Part shown: positions 32,395-52,479 of the stretch, piece by piece
How positions within the stretch are numbered: the first letter of the stretch is position 1
How the letters are laid out: each line of letters begins with the position of its first letter
Assembly: GCF_030035675.1 (NCBI RefSeq)
Contig: NC_084482.1
Location: forward strand, 219,379,943-219,443,942
Direction of reading: 5' to 3'
DNA length: 64,000 nt
From: Rhineura floridana
Lineage: Eukaryota > Chordata > Lepidosauria > Squamata > Rhineuridae
Made by a program: the position numbers and the translations under genes
The notes under the pieces: generated by a model
Told to the model about the DNA's origin: nothing
Seen by the model: the letters and a program-made list of their open reading frames with translations, nothing else
The model's database searches: none

Positions 32395-32654
32395 GAGGAT
32401 TGATTAGCTCCACTGTGAATTCCTTTCTTCAGGCTAGCAAGGGCTGGATTTGAGGAGCTGGGACCATGAGAAGGTAGCCAGTCCTTTGGTCTGTAAATAT
32501 TATGCTCAGCAAATGAAGACCAAAAAAAGTTTATTCCAAGAAGAGACTTGGGCTTCTTTCTGCAAGACAGATGGATGCCAACATTCAGAGGGAATTGGCA
32601 AGGCAAAGGATGGGTAGCAAACAATCCCAAATTCCTCCGTCATTTTCTCTTCTC
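32395..32654. other. Unassigned spacer beside the SCAN exon
   Basis: Would hold the 5' flank of the SCAN exon. A pyrimidine tract upstream of that exon is not obvious. Confidence 0.3.
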
Positions 32655-32845
32655 TTGACAGAAGATTTATGTAACTTCAAAACTGACAATGAGGACATTG
32701 AACTTGTCAAGGATTATCAATACCTTGGCACAGTCATTAACCAAAATGGAGACAATAGTCAAGAAATCAGAAGAAGGCTAGGACAGGGGAGGACAGCTAT
32801 GAGAAAAGGTCCTCAAATGCAAAGACGCCTCACTGAACATTAAAT
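32655..32845 (+). mobile_element. RTE-BovB fragment
   Basis: Open frame with CNFKTDNEDIELVKDYQYLG and QEIRRRLGQGRTAMRKG, the region just after the BovB catalytic block. Confidence 0.75.
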
Positions 32846-32967
32846 CAGGTTCATTCAGACACATGCATTTCAGACCACTGTTATTCTCTGCTTAACAAAA
32901 ATACAAATTTACACAACAACAAGGTTATGGTCCCAGCTACCTAAGTTGAATTGCAAGTTGTGCCTTT

Positions 32968-33560
32968 GTTGTTGTTATGTGCCTTCAAGTTGATTACTAC
33001 TTATGGTGACCCTATGAATCAGTGACGTCCAACAGCATCTGTCATGGACCACCCTGTTCAGATCTTGTAAGTTCAGGTCTGTGGCTTCCTTTATGAAATC
33101 AATCCATCTCTTGTTTGGCCTTCCTCTTTTTCTACTCCCTTCTGTTTTTCCTGGCATTATTGTCTTTTCTAGTGAATCAGGTCTTCTCATGATGTGTCCA
33201 AAGTATGATAATCTCAGTTTCATCATTTAAGCTTCTAGTGACAGTTCTGGTTTAACACCCAATTATTTGTCTTTTTCGCAGTCCATGGTATCCGCAAAGC
33301 TCTCCTCCAGCACCACATTTCAAATGAGTTGATTTTTCTCTTATCCGCCTTTTTCACTGTCCAACTTTCACATCCATACATAGAGATCGGAAATACCATG
33401 GTCTGAATGATGCTGACTTTGGTGTTCAGTGATACATCTTTGCATTTGAGGACCTTTTCTAGTTCTTTCACAGCTGCCCTCCCCAGTCCTAGCCTTCTTC
33501 TGATTTCTTGACTATTGTCTCCCTTTTGGTTAATGACTGTGCCAAGGCATTGATAATCTT
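32968..33560 (-). mobile_element. RTE-BovB 3' fragment
   Basis: The tail cttcaagttgattactactt, then antisense coding sequence with SRKRGRPNKRWIDFIKEA, RLSYFGHIMRR and VFPISMYGCESWTVKKA. Convergent with the + strand piece at 32655; the two share the EIRRRLG region inverted. Confidence 0.82.
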
Positions 33561-34025
33561 GAAGAAGAATGTACTGTAATGTGGAAGTCTAGGACTAAGT
33601 CTAGCCAGGAATGGGTATCAGAGCATGGCTTCCATGGAACTTTTGCAACTTATTGCATTAATGTAATCTAGTCATGTGTGACTGGTGAATTTGGTATGCC
33701 TGGCTTGCTGGGAAGTTGCTGTTCTGGGCTGTTTTGTTCCAGATGGCATTTTGGTTGTGAAAGTGTTGTTAAAATATAGTATTGGAACGGTTTTGGTTCT
33801 TAAATGTTGTTCTCAAGTGTCTGTAACACATCCCAGTGGTGTTTCCCCCCCCCCATCAGTTTCTTCTATGCAGGCCCACAGTCACACTCCCTGCAAGACA
33901 ACTTCTTAGAGAAAAAAGGCAAACTGCAGTTCTCCAAACTGCAGTGTCAGTTGGAATAATAACAAGCTATCAACAAAGTCCTCAGTCAGAAAGGCCAGCA
34001 GGGCCCCAACTTCTCCAGCAACCTA
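33561..34025. other. Unique DNA upstream of KRAB-ZNF gene 1
   Basis: No recognisable feature apart from a C run at 33845. Confidence 0.3.
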
Positions 34026-34205
34026 TGAGTCAATCAGCATGAAAGGGGAGTGTGTTAGCCACTGAGAAGAGTCTTCTTACATGCTTCCTTCTCTTTTCCT
34101 GCTGAATGAAGCTAATCCAAGGGAAAGGAGATGAGTCAGCCAAAGAGAAGACTCTTCTCAGTAGCTAACACGCTCCCCCTTTCATGAAGATTGGCTCCTA
34201 GGGAC
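34026..34205. mobile_element. Palindromic MITE upstream of gene 1
   Basis: atcagcatgaaaggggagtg and gagaagagtcttctt face gaagactcttctcagtagct and ccccctttcatgaagattgg. A related element lies at 52033-52200 upstream of gene 2, so it probably predates the gene duplication. Confidence 0.7.
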
Positions 34206-34429
34206 TTCTGCTGTTGTGGGAGAAGGCATTAGCAAGGAACTGCATTCTCAACCCTGGGTGGTAGCTGTGTCTATCATGAAGGGACCCTCTGCGCTTCTAA
34301 ATAAGCCATTATACTACTGGTAAGGACGAGAGGGGCAGGGAGAGGTTCCCCTTGCAGCTGACTTGAGGGGAGAGGGTGAGACCCTAGCCAGGCCTGCTGG
34401 CCATTCTAACTCCCCCAGCCCCAATTATC

Positions 34430-35060
34430 TGCCCTCTGAATGATGGAGGGGGGGGAAAGATCCCCCGTTGTGCGGCCCCTTTCAACAGGGGAGGAAGAGC
34501 AAAAGGGGGTCCCAAAAAGGGAAGACTTGGGAACATGCGGGAGGGCTGTATATTTGGGGAGGCGGCCCAAATCCCCGCCTTGCAGATTGGGGAGGAGGGG
34601 GCTTCTCCCATGGGTCAAGGAACCGAGCTGTGGCTCCTAGAGAGGCAGGAAGTTTTAGGGAGGAGATGGGAAGGGGAAGTGTGTGTGGGGGAGTCTCCAT
34701 TCATATTCGTATGGAAAAGAGGGAGGCTGGATCGTGCAGAGGAGAAAGAGGTGCAACGTTGCGGGGGGGGGGAGAGAGGAGGAGGGTTTGCTTTGGGGGG
34801 GGCTGAGAAAAATCGAGGGGATAGCCCCACTCCCCGCGCCCTTTCCCCCCTGGGACTCCATGCGTAGGGGGTCCTGATCCATGCAACCCCGCTGCAAAGC
34901 GCGGCCCCAGCCGCTGCGGCGGTTGCATCGCGATGTCCTTTTTGCAAGCCGCCCCCTCCCCAGGGAGTATGGAGCCCGGGGAGGGTGAGAAGGGGTGCTT
35001 GGTGCAGTGGAAGCACCCCCTTTTGGGGGGGGGGTTGCTGTGCTGAGTGGTGGCATCTGA
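34430..35060 (+). promoter_or_regulatory. GC-rich, G-run region, likely promoter side of gene 1
   Basis: CpG-containing and rich in G runs (for example ttgcggggggggg near 34757 and gctttggggggggctga near 34790). Patchily alignable to 52780-53200 upstream of gene 2: ggaggctgga, then cgtgcagagg, and a cattcata/cattcaca segment are shared in order. By position this could be the CpG promoter and noncoding first exon. No TATA box or certain donor could be placed. Confidence 0.45.
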
Positions 35061-35097
35061 CACAGTCCCGGGATCAATCGCAAATGGCATCTCCAGG

Positions 35098-35470
35098 TAG
35101 AATCATAGACGGGTACAGTTGGAAAGGGCCTGGAAGGCCATCGAGTCCAACCCCCCCCCCTGCTCGCTGCAGGAATCCAACTTAAAGCAGACCTGACAGG
35201 TGCCCACCTGCTTCTTGAATGGCTCCAGGGTTGGTGCCCAATAAGAGCCCGAGAAGGGAGCACTTCTTTCCATTCAACTTGATGGGAGACAGTGGTCGAA
35301 ATAACCTTTGTTCTTTTAAGTTGGACGGGGCCTGTAAGGCCATCCAGTCCAACCCCCCCGCTCGATGCAGGAATCCAAATTAAAGCAGATGCCTGCCCAG
35401 CTGCCCCTTGGATGCCCCCAGGGCTGGAGACATCCCAACACTAGAGTGCCTCCAACAGTGGGAAAGCCCC
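35098..35470 (-). mobile_element. Two antisense CR1 3' ends
   Basis: agaatcatagacgggtacag, then ggccatcgagtccaaccccc (35098-35290), and aagttggacggggcctgtaa with ggccatccagtccaaccccc (35310-35470). Both are CR1 tails of the older subfamily. Confidence 0.6.
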
Positions 35471-36269
35471 CTTGCCGTTCCTCTGCCCCCTTGTGCCCCA
35501 GAACTGGGGGAGAGGAGCCTTTGGACTCCAAGAGAGAAGGAGGTTTTAAATTGGGGCGAGGGGCAGAGGGGGTGGAACAGACAGACAACAGGAAGATAAC
35601 TAGGCCTTGTGGGATTCCTTGGCAAGGAAAATGCTGATCCCGGGAGAGGAGTTGGGGTGAAGTTGGGGCACCAAGGATTTGCTTTTGGGGGGAGGTGGAG
35701 AATAGCCCCCCTCCCCAGTTCCCCTCTTGGAATCCATAGATAAGGGGCTGATTGAGTGGGGAAACAGCATTACTGGGGGGGGGAGTTGTCGTATGCCCCA
35801 GAACTGTAGGAAACAGCCTTGCCCCTGCCTGGCCTCGCCACTAAACATCTGCCTTGGCCGGAGAGCCTCCTAGCACTGTAAAGGGTCCAAAACGCAATGC
35901 CGGAGCAATGCTCACCACAACAACTCTGCAAAGTAGGCCAGGGTGAGAGCCTGCATAGAATTTGGTGGCTGGAGACGGGCGGAAGGCTCTTTCCCAGCTT
36001 GCAGGCCATATTCCCTCATGAGGAGCTGTCTGGGTCCCATGATCCAAGTAGTGGATACGATCCTTAGAATAGGCTACTCTGTTAGCCATGCAGAAGGTGG
36101 AAGGTTCTTCAACATCCAAACATAGAGTAGTCAAGGAGGTTGCAGAGTGCTGGGCTTCGACCTGTGAGAAGAAATATGGAGGGCTAGGGAAAAATCCCAG
36201 AAAAATTCAGAACTCCCCCTCTCCAAAAAAGTCCTCTCTAGGGAGCTCCAGAATCAATTCCCCAGTCAG
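35471..36269. other. Gene 1 5' flank, unassigned
   Basis: Includes a second GC/G-rich patch (35660-35790) resembling 34780-34875 (tttgcttttggggggagg; ggaatccatagataaggggc), perhaps a duplicated promoter module. No gene seen. Confidence 0.3.
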
Positions 36270-36545
36270 CTAGAAATCTCAGTGGGTGACCTTGGGGCAT
36301 GGGCTATTTTCCAGCCCAGCCTACCTCGCAGGATTGTTGTCAGGATAAAGAGTGCAAAACTTTGTATGGGCATAACTTGTGGGCGTTCACTGCCTGCACA
36401 TCTGTGCAAGCACATGCGTGTGTGTGTGTCTTAGTAAGAATACCTATGATTTAAATACTGAACTAAGTCGAAAGGGACCCAGGTTCAAATCCCTGCTCAG
36501 GAGTGAAATTCAGCTGGGGACCTTGGCCCAGCGACAATGTTGCTG
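36270..36545 (+). mobile_element. Two tRNA-type SINE fragments
   Basis: 36270-36400 has gtgggtgaccttggggcatg with ctacctcgcaggattgttgt. 36440-36545 has a B-box-like caggttcaaatccctgctca and ggggaccttggcccagcgac. Both are degraded and their family is uncertain. Confidence 0.5.
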
Positions 36546-36613
36546 CAAAAACAAAAGGAGGGTGGGAGGGGGTGTCAAAATAAGACGGAGGTCTTGGCAG
36601 AAATATAAAACTA

Positions 36614-37110
36614 ATTCTTGTTGTTATGTGTCTTCAGGTTGATTATGACTTATGGCGACCCTATGAATCAGTGACCTCCAAGAGCATCCGTCATGAACCA
36701 CCCTGGTCAGATCTTGTAAGTTCAGGTCTGTGGCTTCCTTTATGGAATCAATCCATATCTTGTTTGGCCTTCCTCTTTTTCTGCTCCCTTCTGTTTTTCC
36801 CAGCATTATTATCTTTTCTAATGAATCATGTCTTCTCATTATGTGTCCGAAGTATGATAATCTCAGTTTCATCATTTAAGCTTCTAGTGACAGTTCTGGT
36901 TTAATTTGTTCTAACACCCAATTATTTGTCTTTTTTGCAGTCCATGGTATGCGCAAAGCTCTTCTCCAACACCACATTTCAAATGCGTTGATTTTTCTCT
37001 TCTCAGCTTTTTTCACTGTCCAACTTTCACATCCATACACAGAGATCGGGAATACCATGGTCTGAATGATCCTGACTTTAGCGTTCAGTGATATATCTTT
37101 GATAAAACTA
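36614..37110 (-). mobile_element. RTE-BovB 3' fragment
   Basis: The tail tgattatgacttatggcgac at the left, then antisense coding sequence with SRKRGRPNKIWIDSIKEA, LRLSYFGHIMRRHDSLEK and VFPISVYGCESWTVKKA. 5' truncated near ISLNAKVRI. Confidence 0.85.
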
Positions 37111-37224
37111 TAAGGAGTAAAAAACAAACAAACTTCTTTTCTCACTTGCCCTAAGTACAACCCTATAAGGTAAGCAAGAAAGCTATTAAGCTTTCCACCT
37201 TGTGCACTGCCTGCTCAACTTGGA

Positions 37225-37320
37225 GCAGCCTTCTGCAACCTGGTGCCCTCCATATGTTGTCCATATATCTTGGCCAGTGGTCAGGGATGATGGAAGTTGT
37301 AGTGAGCTAATTATACGTGT
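37225..37320. mobile_element. MITE fragment, hAT-like
   Basis: agccttctgcaacctggtgc, then ccctccatatgttg and gatgatggaagttgtagt. One arm of a common foldback family. Confidence 0.5.
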
Positions 37321-37569
37321 GGCTGATACCCATAAAGTGTCCTGCTGCTCTTAAAGTAGGCGTTTTGCAAGTAATTCTTCAAACCCTCGGATGGATTAAC
37401 TGGTGAGGGAGTGTGATGAAGGAAGGGAGAACTTCCCAGGCAGTCTGGAAGAAACTGGGGAGGGGTCTGAAAGAGATTTAGGTCCTAAATGTGAAGACCC
37501 ATTGCATCTAGACGTAAACCGAGCATGAAGAAAAGAAACACAGGAATGTGACATCCAATTCCATTTATG
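37321..37569. other. Unassigned spacer
   Basis: Nothing recognised. Confidence 0.3.
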
Positions 37570-37800
37570 TAGTTGCTGTTATATCCCTTTAAGTCCGTTA
37601 CAACTTATGGCGACCCTATGAATCTTTTTTGGATATATTCATAGGGTGTTTGTGGTAAGAGGTATTCAAAGGTGGTTTACCATTGCCGTCCTCTAAGCCT
37701 ACGGCACCTGGTATTCCCAGACTGTCTCCCATCCAAGTACTAACCAGGCCTGACCCTGCTGAGCTTCCAAGATCAGACCAGATTGGGTGTGTTCCGTGTA
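37570..37800 (-). mobile_element. 5S-rRNA-derived SINE
   Basis: On the minus strand the head (37695-37800) reads like 5S rRNA: tctggtctgatcttggaagc, tcaggcctggttagtacttg and gatgggagac, then a gggaataccaggtgccgtag stretch that matches the end of 5S rRNA. The body (gacggcaatggtaaaccacc) is that of Sauria SINEs, and the tail (catagggtcgccataagttg) matches the BovB tails here. Pol III transcription from the internal 5S box and BovB-driven copying are family knowledge. Not a working 5S gene: it has substitutions and a SINE body. Confidence 0.82.
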
Positions 37801-37803
37801 GTA

Positions 37804-38035
37804 CAGTAGGGCCCCGCTTACCGGCGCTTCGCTTTCCGGCGTTCCGCTTATGTGGCGGCTTTCAATTAGGGGAAACTCCCCGTTTTAAAGCCAGTTTTGT
37901 GCTTCTGTGCCATTTTGCGGCATTTTCATGCAACGTGCCCCATTATCCTCAATGGGTTCTGCTTTACGGCAATTTCCGCTTTATGGCGGCAGTCCGGAAC
38001 GGAACCTGTATGGCCTCTATGGCCATAGGACCATT
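37804..38035. mobile_element. Possible MITE with cagtagggccccgc end
   Basis: tacagtagggccccgcttac at the left and a cggaacggaacctgta stretch at the right, with cgcttccgctttccggcg-like internal repeats. Ends of this kind suggest a non-autonomous DNA transposon; no full inverted pair could be confirmed. Confidence 0.4.
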
Positions 38036-38263
38036 TATGTAGAGCAGTTACCCAGAAGACTGAGGCAGGTTATGATATTTAAAACTCCTGAAACTCAAAT
38101 TTGTATAAACAATGAAATTCCTCCCATCACCTGGTCCTCCCCTGTAGGCACCGGTATGACCCCGCTTGAGAGCTGCTCCTGACTTTAAAAGTGTGTCGTG
38201 GCAACATCTGTGAGAGGCGGCCAAGTTTGCAAGTCCTCCTTCATCTCCCCTGCAGGCGGTGCA

Positions 38264-47402
<9,139 letters not shown>

Positions 47403-47720
47403 AATGCTTACCTTACTCAGCATTGAAGAACACATACAGGGGAGAAACAATTTAAAAGCTTAGAGTGTAGAAAGAATTTTAGAGTATTCCCCTTAACTGT
47501 AGGAAGAACTTTATGTAGTATCCTTTGTGTGTATCAAAGAACCCACGAAGATGAGGAACCCTATAATTGTATGAAATGCAAAGAGCTTTAGTGAGAGAAG
47601 TTCCCTTACTTCTCACAAAAGAATGCACCCAGGAAGAAACTATAGAAACTCATCTGAGGTTAAAAGACCTTTATTAACACCCAAAGTCTTATTGAACATG
47701 AACGAACCCATGAAAGGAAG
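47403..47720 (+). pseudogene. Decayed fingers after gene 1 stop
   Basis: In-frame and shifted remnants follow the stop: [21 protein letters not shown], then [17 protein letters not shown] and a TSHKRMHPGRN-like stretch. The last finger has lost its first cysteines (TGEKP runs straight into RFS). The ancestral protein had at least three more fingers. These bases are now 3' UTR at best. Confidence 0.8.
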
Positions 47721-47789
47721 ACAGTAAAAATTAATGGAGTATGGAAAGAGGGATGAGTCTTTTTGGCATCTGAAAAATCTCATGTAAGC

Positions 47790-48310
47790 TAGTGTGGGAA
47801 AACTCTGGCCGGTGGGCCAATCTTGACCTACTAGGGGTTCCAATTTGGCCCATGAAGCCGTTTTCCTCAACCCATATCTACTCACCTGTCATCTGATCTC
47901 AGTGGTGATGGAAGGACAGGGTTTAATTCTCCATTGGCTATGTAACCCTACTCCCAACAGGGAAGAAGATTAGCAAGGAAGCCGGCAAGATTTAATCCCT
48001 ATTCATCCGTGCGCTTTGAAGTAGTTCACACACATGAGCTACTTCAAAGAGGCTTTTGGAAAGGCTTTAAGACAGTGCCTTTTGGTCAAATAGTGCAGAG
48101 GCTGCCTTAAAGTATTCTGGGAGTCTCTCCCCTCCCCCTTTTATTCCCTGATCTCAGAGACTTAAAAGGGAAGCAGGAGAAGACTCACAAAGCCTTTGCA
48201 AGTCTCCTTCCACCCACCCCTTCAAGCCTGGGAGATCTAAGTGCAATCATGTGATGTCATAAGGACACCACTTGTGCCCTCCTGTCAAATTTGGTCCACG
48301 AGGTAGATTG
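47790..48310. mobile_element. MITE, hAT-like
   Basis: aactctggccggtgggccaa near the left and tcaaatttggtccacgaggt near the right form degraded inverted ends, with short inner palindromes (gaagtagttcacacacatga, gctacttc). Related to 51640-52030. Confidence 0.45.
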
Positions 48311-48517
48311 TGGTAAGGATTTGGTTCGTGGAGCCAAATGGTTTTTCACTTCTGGCATGAGCTTTCACAGGGTCTACTTCATCAGATGCTTCATCAGTCC
48401 GTGTAGACACAAAAAAAGTGTAAACAGTAATGTTTGATGGAAACGAATCGCAATCTAATATATGCATAAGTATTTTGACCTTTACAAAACAGAACACTTG
48501 TCAGTTACCATATAGTT

Positions 48518-48865
48518 TGAAAGGAAGTACTTCTTTACTCAGCGCATAGTTAAACTATGGAATTTGCTCCCACAAGATGCAGTAATGGCCACCAGTTTGG
48601 ATGGCTTTAAAAGAAGATTAGACAAATTCATGGAGGACAGGGCTATCAATGGCTACTAGCCATGATGGCTGTGCTGTGCCACCCTAGTCAGAGGCAGCAT
48701 GCTTCTGAAAACCAGTTGCCGGAAGCCTCAGGACGGGAGAGTGTTCTTGCACTCGGGTCCTGCTTGCAGGCTTCCCCCAGGCATCTGGTTGGCCACTGTG
48801 AGAACAGGATGCTGGACTTGATGGGCCACTGGCCTGATCCAGCAGGCTCTTATGTTCTTATAGTG
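48518..48865 (+). mobile_element. CR1 3' end
   Basis: gaaaggaagtacttctttac through aggctcttatgttcttat. Codes the last residues (LPQDAVMATSLDGFKRRLD) plus 3' UTR. Confidence 0.85.
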
Positions 48866-49429
48866 TAAAGGTATGCAGAATGCCCAGAGAGCCATCACAG
48901 CAACTGTAATTGATGAGAATACAAACTACTACAGTAGCATTGCTTTGTAAATCAGTAGCTGTAGCGGAATGGAAAACCACTCCGTGGTAAGCTGACGTCA
49001 GGGTCAGCCCCAGGCATTCTGCTGCCTGAAACTAAGGAGGAGATGGTGCTCCCTCCCCAGTCCATCTAGGGAAGCCAGCTGGACTGGCACTTGAATGTAC
49101 TGCACTAGTGAAGTGATAGCAAAGTGATTGCGAAGGCAGCAGCAGCAACAATCAGAGAACAGGCACAGTTTAGGGGAGCAGCAGCAGAACTCTCAACAGG
49201 AAACGCCCTTTTCAGGGGCACGAGATTCCCCACTGGAGATACACACGGAGTCAGAAGTGTGGAGTTCAGACAGCCTATTTTTGGGGCAAAGCACCTCAAC
49301 AGTCTGAAACCATAACCACCACACTACATACAGCCACAAAGGGAGAATGAAGGACAGGGGAAAACCCTAAAAGTCAACAAACCCAACTACCAAACTGTCC
49401 ATGTCTTGGTTTACTGACAGTTCTTATTG
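48866..49429. other. Unassigned spacer
   Basis: Nothing recognised. Confidence 0.3.
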
Positions 49430-49505
49430 TATTCTTCTTGTTCACCACCCAGAGAGCTAATGCTAGTGGGGCGGTATAAAAATTTAACAAAATAAATAAT
49501 AAATA
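49430..49505 (+). mobile_element. L2-type 3' tail
   Basis: caccacccagagagctaatg, then aaataaataataaatagc. Confidence 0.6.
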
Positions 49506-50929
49506 GCATCCTGCACTGCACCTGAGCCAGTAGGCTAGTGTAGGGTCCCAGGAAAGGCAGTGTGGCCATAGAGGGGAATGGCTGGCAGGCTCAGGAGGTA
49601 CAGTATGAGACAATTGTACCTTAAATAATGAAGGAAACATGCCATTGGGGCAACTGGAAAGTAGGAAGCTTTACTTAGGAGGGTGGTGGAGTTCAGGTGG
49701 GCCAATGTAAGCGTTAGCAATAGTTACATTACTACTTAATGTTGCATGATAATATCTATAATGGCTACTTTACCAGATACTCTGATATAGATTAACACGT
49801 TCTTTTCCCATGTAATCATTGCATCTTAATGCTTGTTTGTTTTTGTGTGGATAATGTGCTTTGATGTATTAATGTGTAAGCAGTGCTTAACATAAACTAA
49901 ACGCTGGTCTTCTGCTGATGTATTTTGCATACGTTTTGAAGCTGGTTTCAGTCACTGCAAAAAGGAAAACTGTTTTCTAAGCAGGCAAGGCCAGTACATC
50001 TCGTGGTAGCCAGCCAGATTTTTCTTTTTCCAATTGATCAAGGCCACATTCCCTTTGGGCAACCTTCCAAGAGCTATATGTCATTGGTGGGGCAGAGCGA
50101 GTGAAGCAACTGATGTAAATTGTACCTGGCACAATAGGCTCAAGTGTTCAAGTGCATGTTCCACCCAAGCAAGCACACTCAAGGAGGAGAAGGGGGAAGC
50201 ATGGGCTGGGGTGAGTCCCCAGGGTCAGACGGAGCAATGACTTTGGCCGCTCGGGCCTGAGGTTCCCCACTCCTGTTGTATAAGGATAACAGAGAGGCAC
50301 AAGTTGATCATAAGCCGTAAGGTGGGAACTGCCCAGGAATGTTGACAAGAAGTCTTGAGTAAAAGTCTATTAAAAAACCCAATGACAGCCTATGGGGGCA
50401 CACCTCATTTGCCTACAACATCATTCAACTCCTGGCTTGATCCACTGGTCCAGAGTGGTTTCTGCCGCGCTGGAATAGTATATCGATTATTATTTTCTTT
50501 GATTTTTAGAATAGGGTATGTGTGTATCGAAGTGATATACTGCATACAAGAGTTGTGTTAGCAAATGTTAAAGAGCGAGTAAAGCCTTGAAAAGGCCTTT
50601 TGTGTCTTCTCTTGGGTCTCCACACAACTGCATAGCATCCCTTCTTAGTACAATCAGGCACTCCATGAAACTACAAAAAAATGGAAAACTCAGTAACTGG
50701 TAATCAATAACCTGATTGGCTAACAATCTGTGAGAGACCGGAGGGTCATTTTTAGATCCCTAGGAATGAAAAACGTGGAGCCAAAGTCAGCCACGACTGC
50801 TGCTTGTAACAGCTGTATAAGAAAAGTGGACTATACTGCAGGGTTGTAGTATGCTAGAGGTAGGCAGTGGAAACAGCCTTTGGCAGTACATGCGGCCAGA
50901 AAGGGTATCTTTCACTCAGGAGAGGAAAT
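49506..50929. other. Intergenic, gene 1 3' flank
   Basis: ggtcttctgctgatgtattt (49908) and a tttaccagatactctg stretch also occur downstream of gene 2 (63440-63745), so this may be the displaced 3' end of gene 1. A MITE-like arm (gaggttccccactcctg) is near 50260. The rest is unassigned. Confidence 0.3.
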
Positions 50930-51082
50930 CTTATTTGACATGTATTGTTGTTCTTTTACTGTATGTTGTTGAACTGTGTCTTATTGAAATATGACATGTA
51001 TTTTACTATGTATTTTGTATTTCCCTTTTATATGTGTTTAATTGTGATAGCCGATGGCTCTGAGCAATAAAGATTCATTTCA
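50930..51082 (+). mobile_element. LINE 3' end, possibly Vingi-like
   Basis: tgtgatagccgatggctctg, then agcaataaagattcattt, compared with gaccgtaataaacttac at the end of the LINE at 5836. Weak. Confidence 0.35.
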
Positions 51083-51084
51083 TT

Positions 51085-51548
51085 TCCAGCCACATCCACA
51101 TCAGACCTTTATCCCACTTTGACTGTTTTGTGTATCACCAAGAAAAATCAAAGGGTGTGGTGTAGTGGTTAAGGTGTTGGACTACGACCTGGGAGACCAG
51201 GGTTGGAATCTCCACACAGCCACGAAGCTCACTGGGTGACCTTGGGCCAGTCACTGCCTCTCAGCTTCAGAGGAAGGCAATGGTCAACCCCCACTGAATA
51301 TCACTTACCATGAAAAGCCTCTTCATAGGGTTGCCATTAGTCGGAATCGACTTGAAGGCAGTACATTTACATTTAAGCAAGCATTTCTGAGTTCAGGACT
51401 ATGAGTTTTGTAAGGTTTGAAATGAGCTTATGGGAAGCATCAGAATGGCATGGGGGGTATTTTCAATTTAACATTGCAGAATGCAAAACAATCCATGCTG
51501 GCTATAGTATAAAACAGCTTTATAATTAGATAAATTAACAGAGGCTAT
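51085..51548 (+). repeat. Dispersed repeat A, copy 3, opened by a SINE
   Basis: Begins cacatccacatcagaccttt, an end shared with the MITE at 1449-1714. It continues as repeat A and ends aattaacagaggct. The inverse occupies 53306-53590. A Sauria SINE fills 51148-51365. Confidence 0.6.
51148..51365 (+). mobile_element. Sauria SINE, full length
   Basis: tRNA-like head (tgtggtgtagtggttaaggt; B box ggttggaatct), body (ctgggtgaccttgggccagt, caatggtcaacccccactg) and BovB-like tail (gccattagtcggaatcgact). Confidence 0.85.
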
Positions 51549-51639
51549 GCATGGCTGCTAACTACAATGGCCAGGATCTACTTGTTCTATTTATTCAAAA
51601 GTATTTATGAACTGCTTGTATTTTTAAAATCTCTAAACC

Positions 51640-52200
51640 AGGTTCGGGGAACCTTCAGCCCGGGGGGGGGGGAGAATCTGGGCCCTCCAGACCTGCCTCT
51701 TTGGCCCATGAGACTGTTTTGGGGAAGCCACGGCCACCCACCCCACACCTGCCATCATACATGATTTCAAATGTGGGGCAGGGGAGGGCAGCGCTTCCAT
51801 GATGATTCAAAGATGCTTAAAGTGGGGCTCCCAATAGTCCCTTTGCTGGAACCAGGGGAGACTTTGGAGGGGGAGGGGGAGGCCTTGCTGAAGGAGGGGG
51901 AAGTTTCTCCCATAGCACAGCGGCAAATACAGTGTCCCTTCAGGTCACGCCACACCCCTCACAGCCACAGCCCTTCTCCTACTTTCCTTTGTCTCCCTGT
52001 TGTCTTACGAGTGCACACTCTGCTGCAACAGACATACCTAGGAGCCAATCAGCATGGAAGGAGTGGGGAAGCCTGTGTGTTAGCTACTGAGAAGAGTCTT
52101 CTCAGTGACCCTCTCAACTCCTTTCACTCCGATTGGCTCCAATCAGTACAACAAGAACTCTTCTCAGTGGCTATTACTCTCCGTTCTCCTACTGATTGGC
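51640..52200. mobile_element. Two MITE-type elements upstream of gene 2
   Basis: 51640-51770 (ggttcggggaaccttcagcc, tttggcccatgagactg) resembles 47790-48310. 52033-52200 (gagccaatcagcatggaagg, gagaagagtcttctcagtga) resembles the MITE at 34026-34205. Confidence 0.5.
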
Positions 52201-52479
52201 TCATGCATAGGGACCTGGCTGGGGCCCTGCTCCCAAAAAGGGAACAGGTCTGCAACACACACCCCCACACTAACTACCTCCCATCACTGCTCTTTGAAGC
52301 AGCCCCCACAGCCCCATTCAACCTCCTGGCATCGGAAGCTGCAAGGAGCAGCGTGGGGCAGCTTGCAAAGGGCTCAGGCAGACTGTGCCTCCCTCTGAGG
52401 AAGAGGCACCTGCAGCCCCATTTAGGAGGCCCTCCTTGTCCCCCCATACACTGAATGACCCCTATGTTGCACCTACCTA

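Noticed and set aside
34384-35263. Many frames up to 202 codons near the gene 1 promoter region
   Set aside because: Open on several frames because stops are rare in G/C runs; proline- and glycine-rich with no conserved motif.
37695-37800. A functional 5S rRNA gene
   Set aside because: Carries substitutions and a SINE body and tail rather than a terminator.
50320-50640. An LTR-like end (agtaaagccttgaaaaggcc, then tcttgggtctccacacaa)
   Set aside because: No partner, no clear ends and no target duplication; too weak to list.
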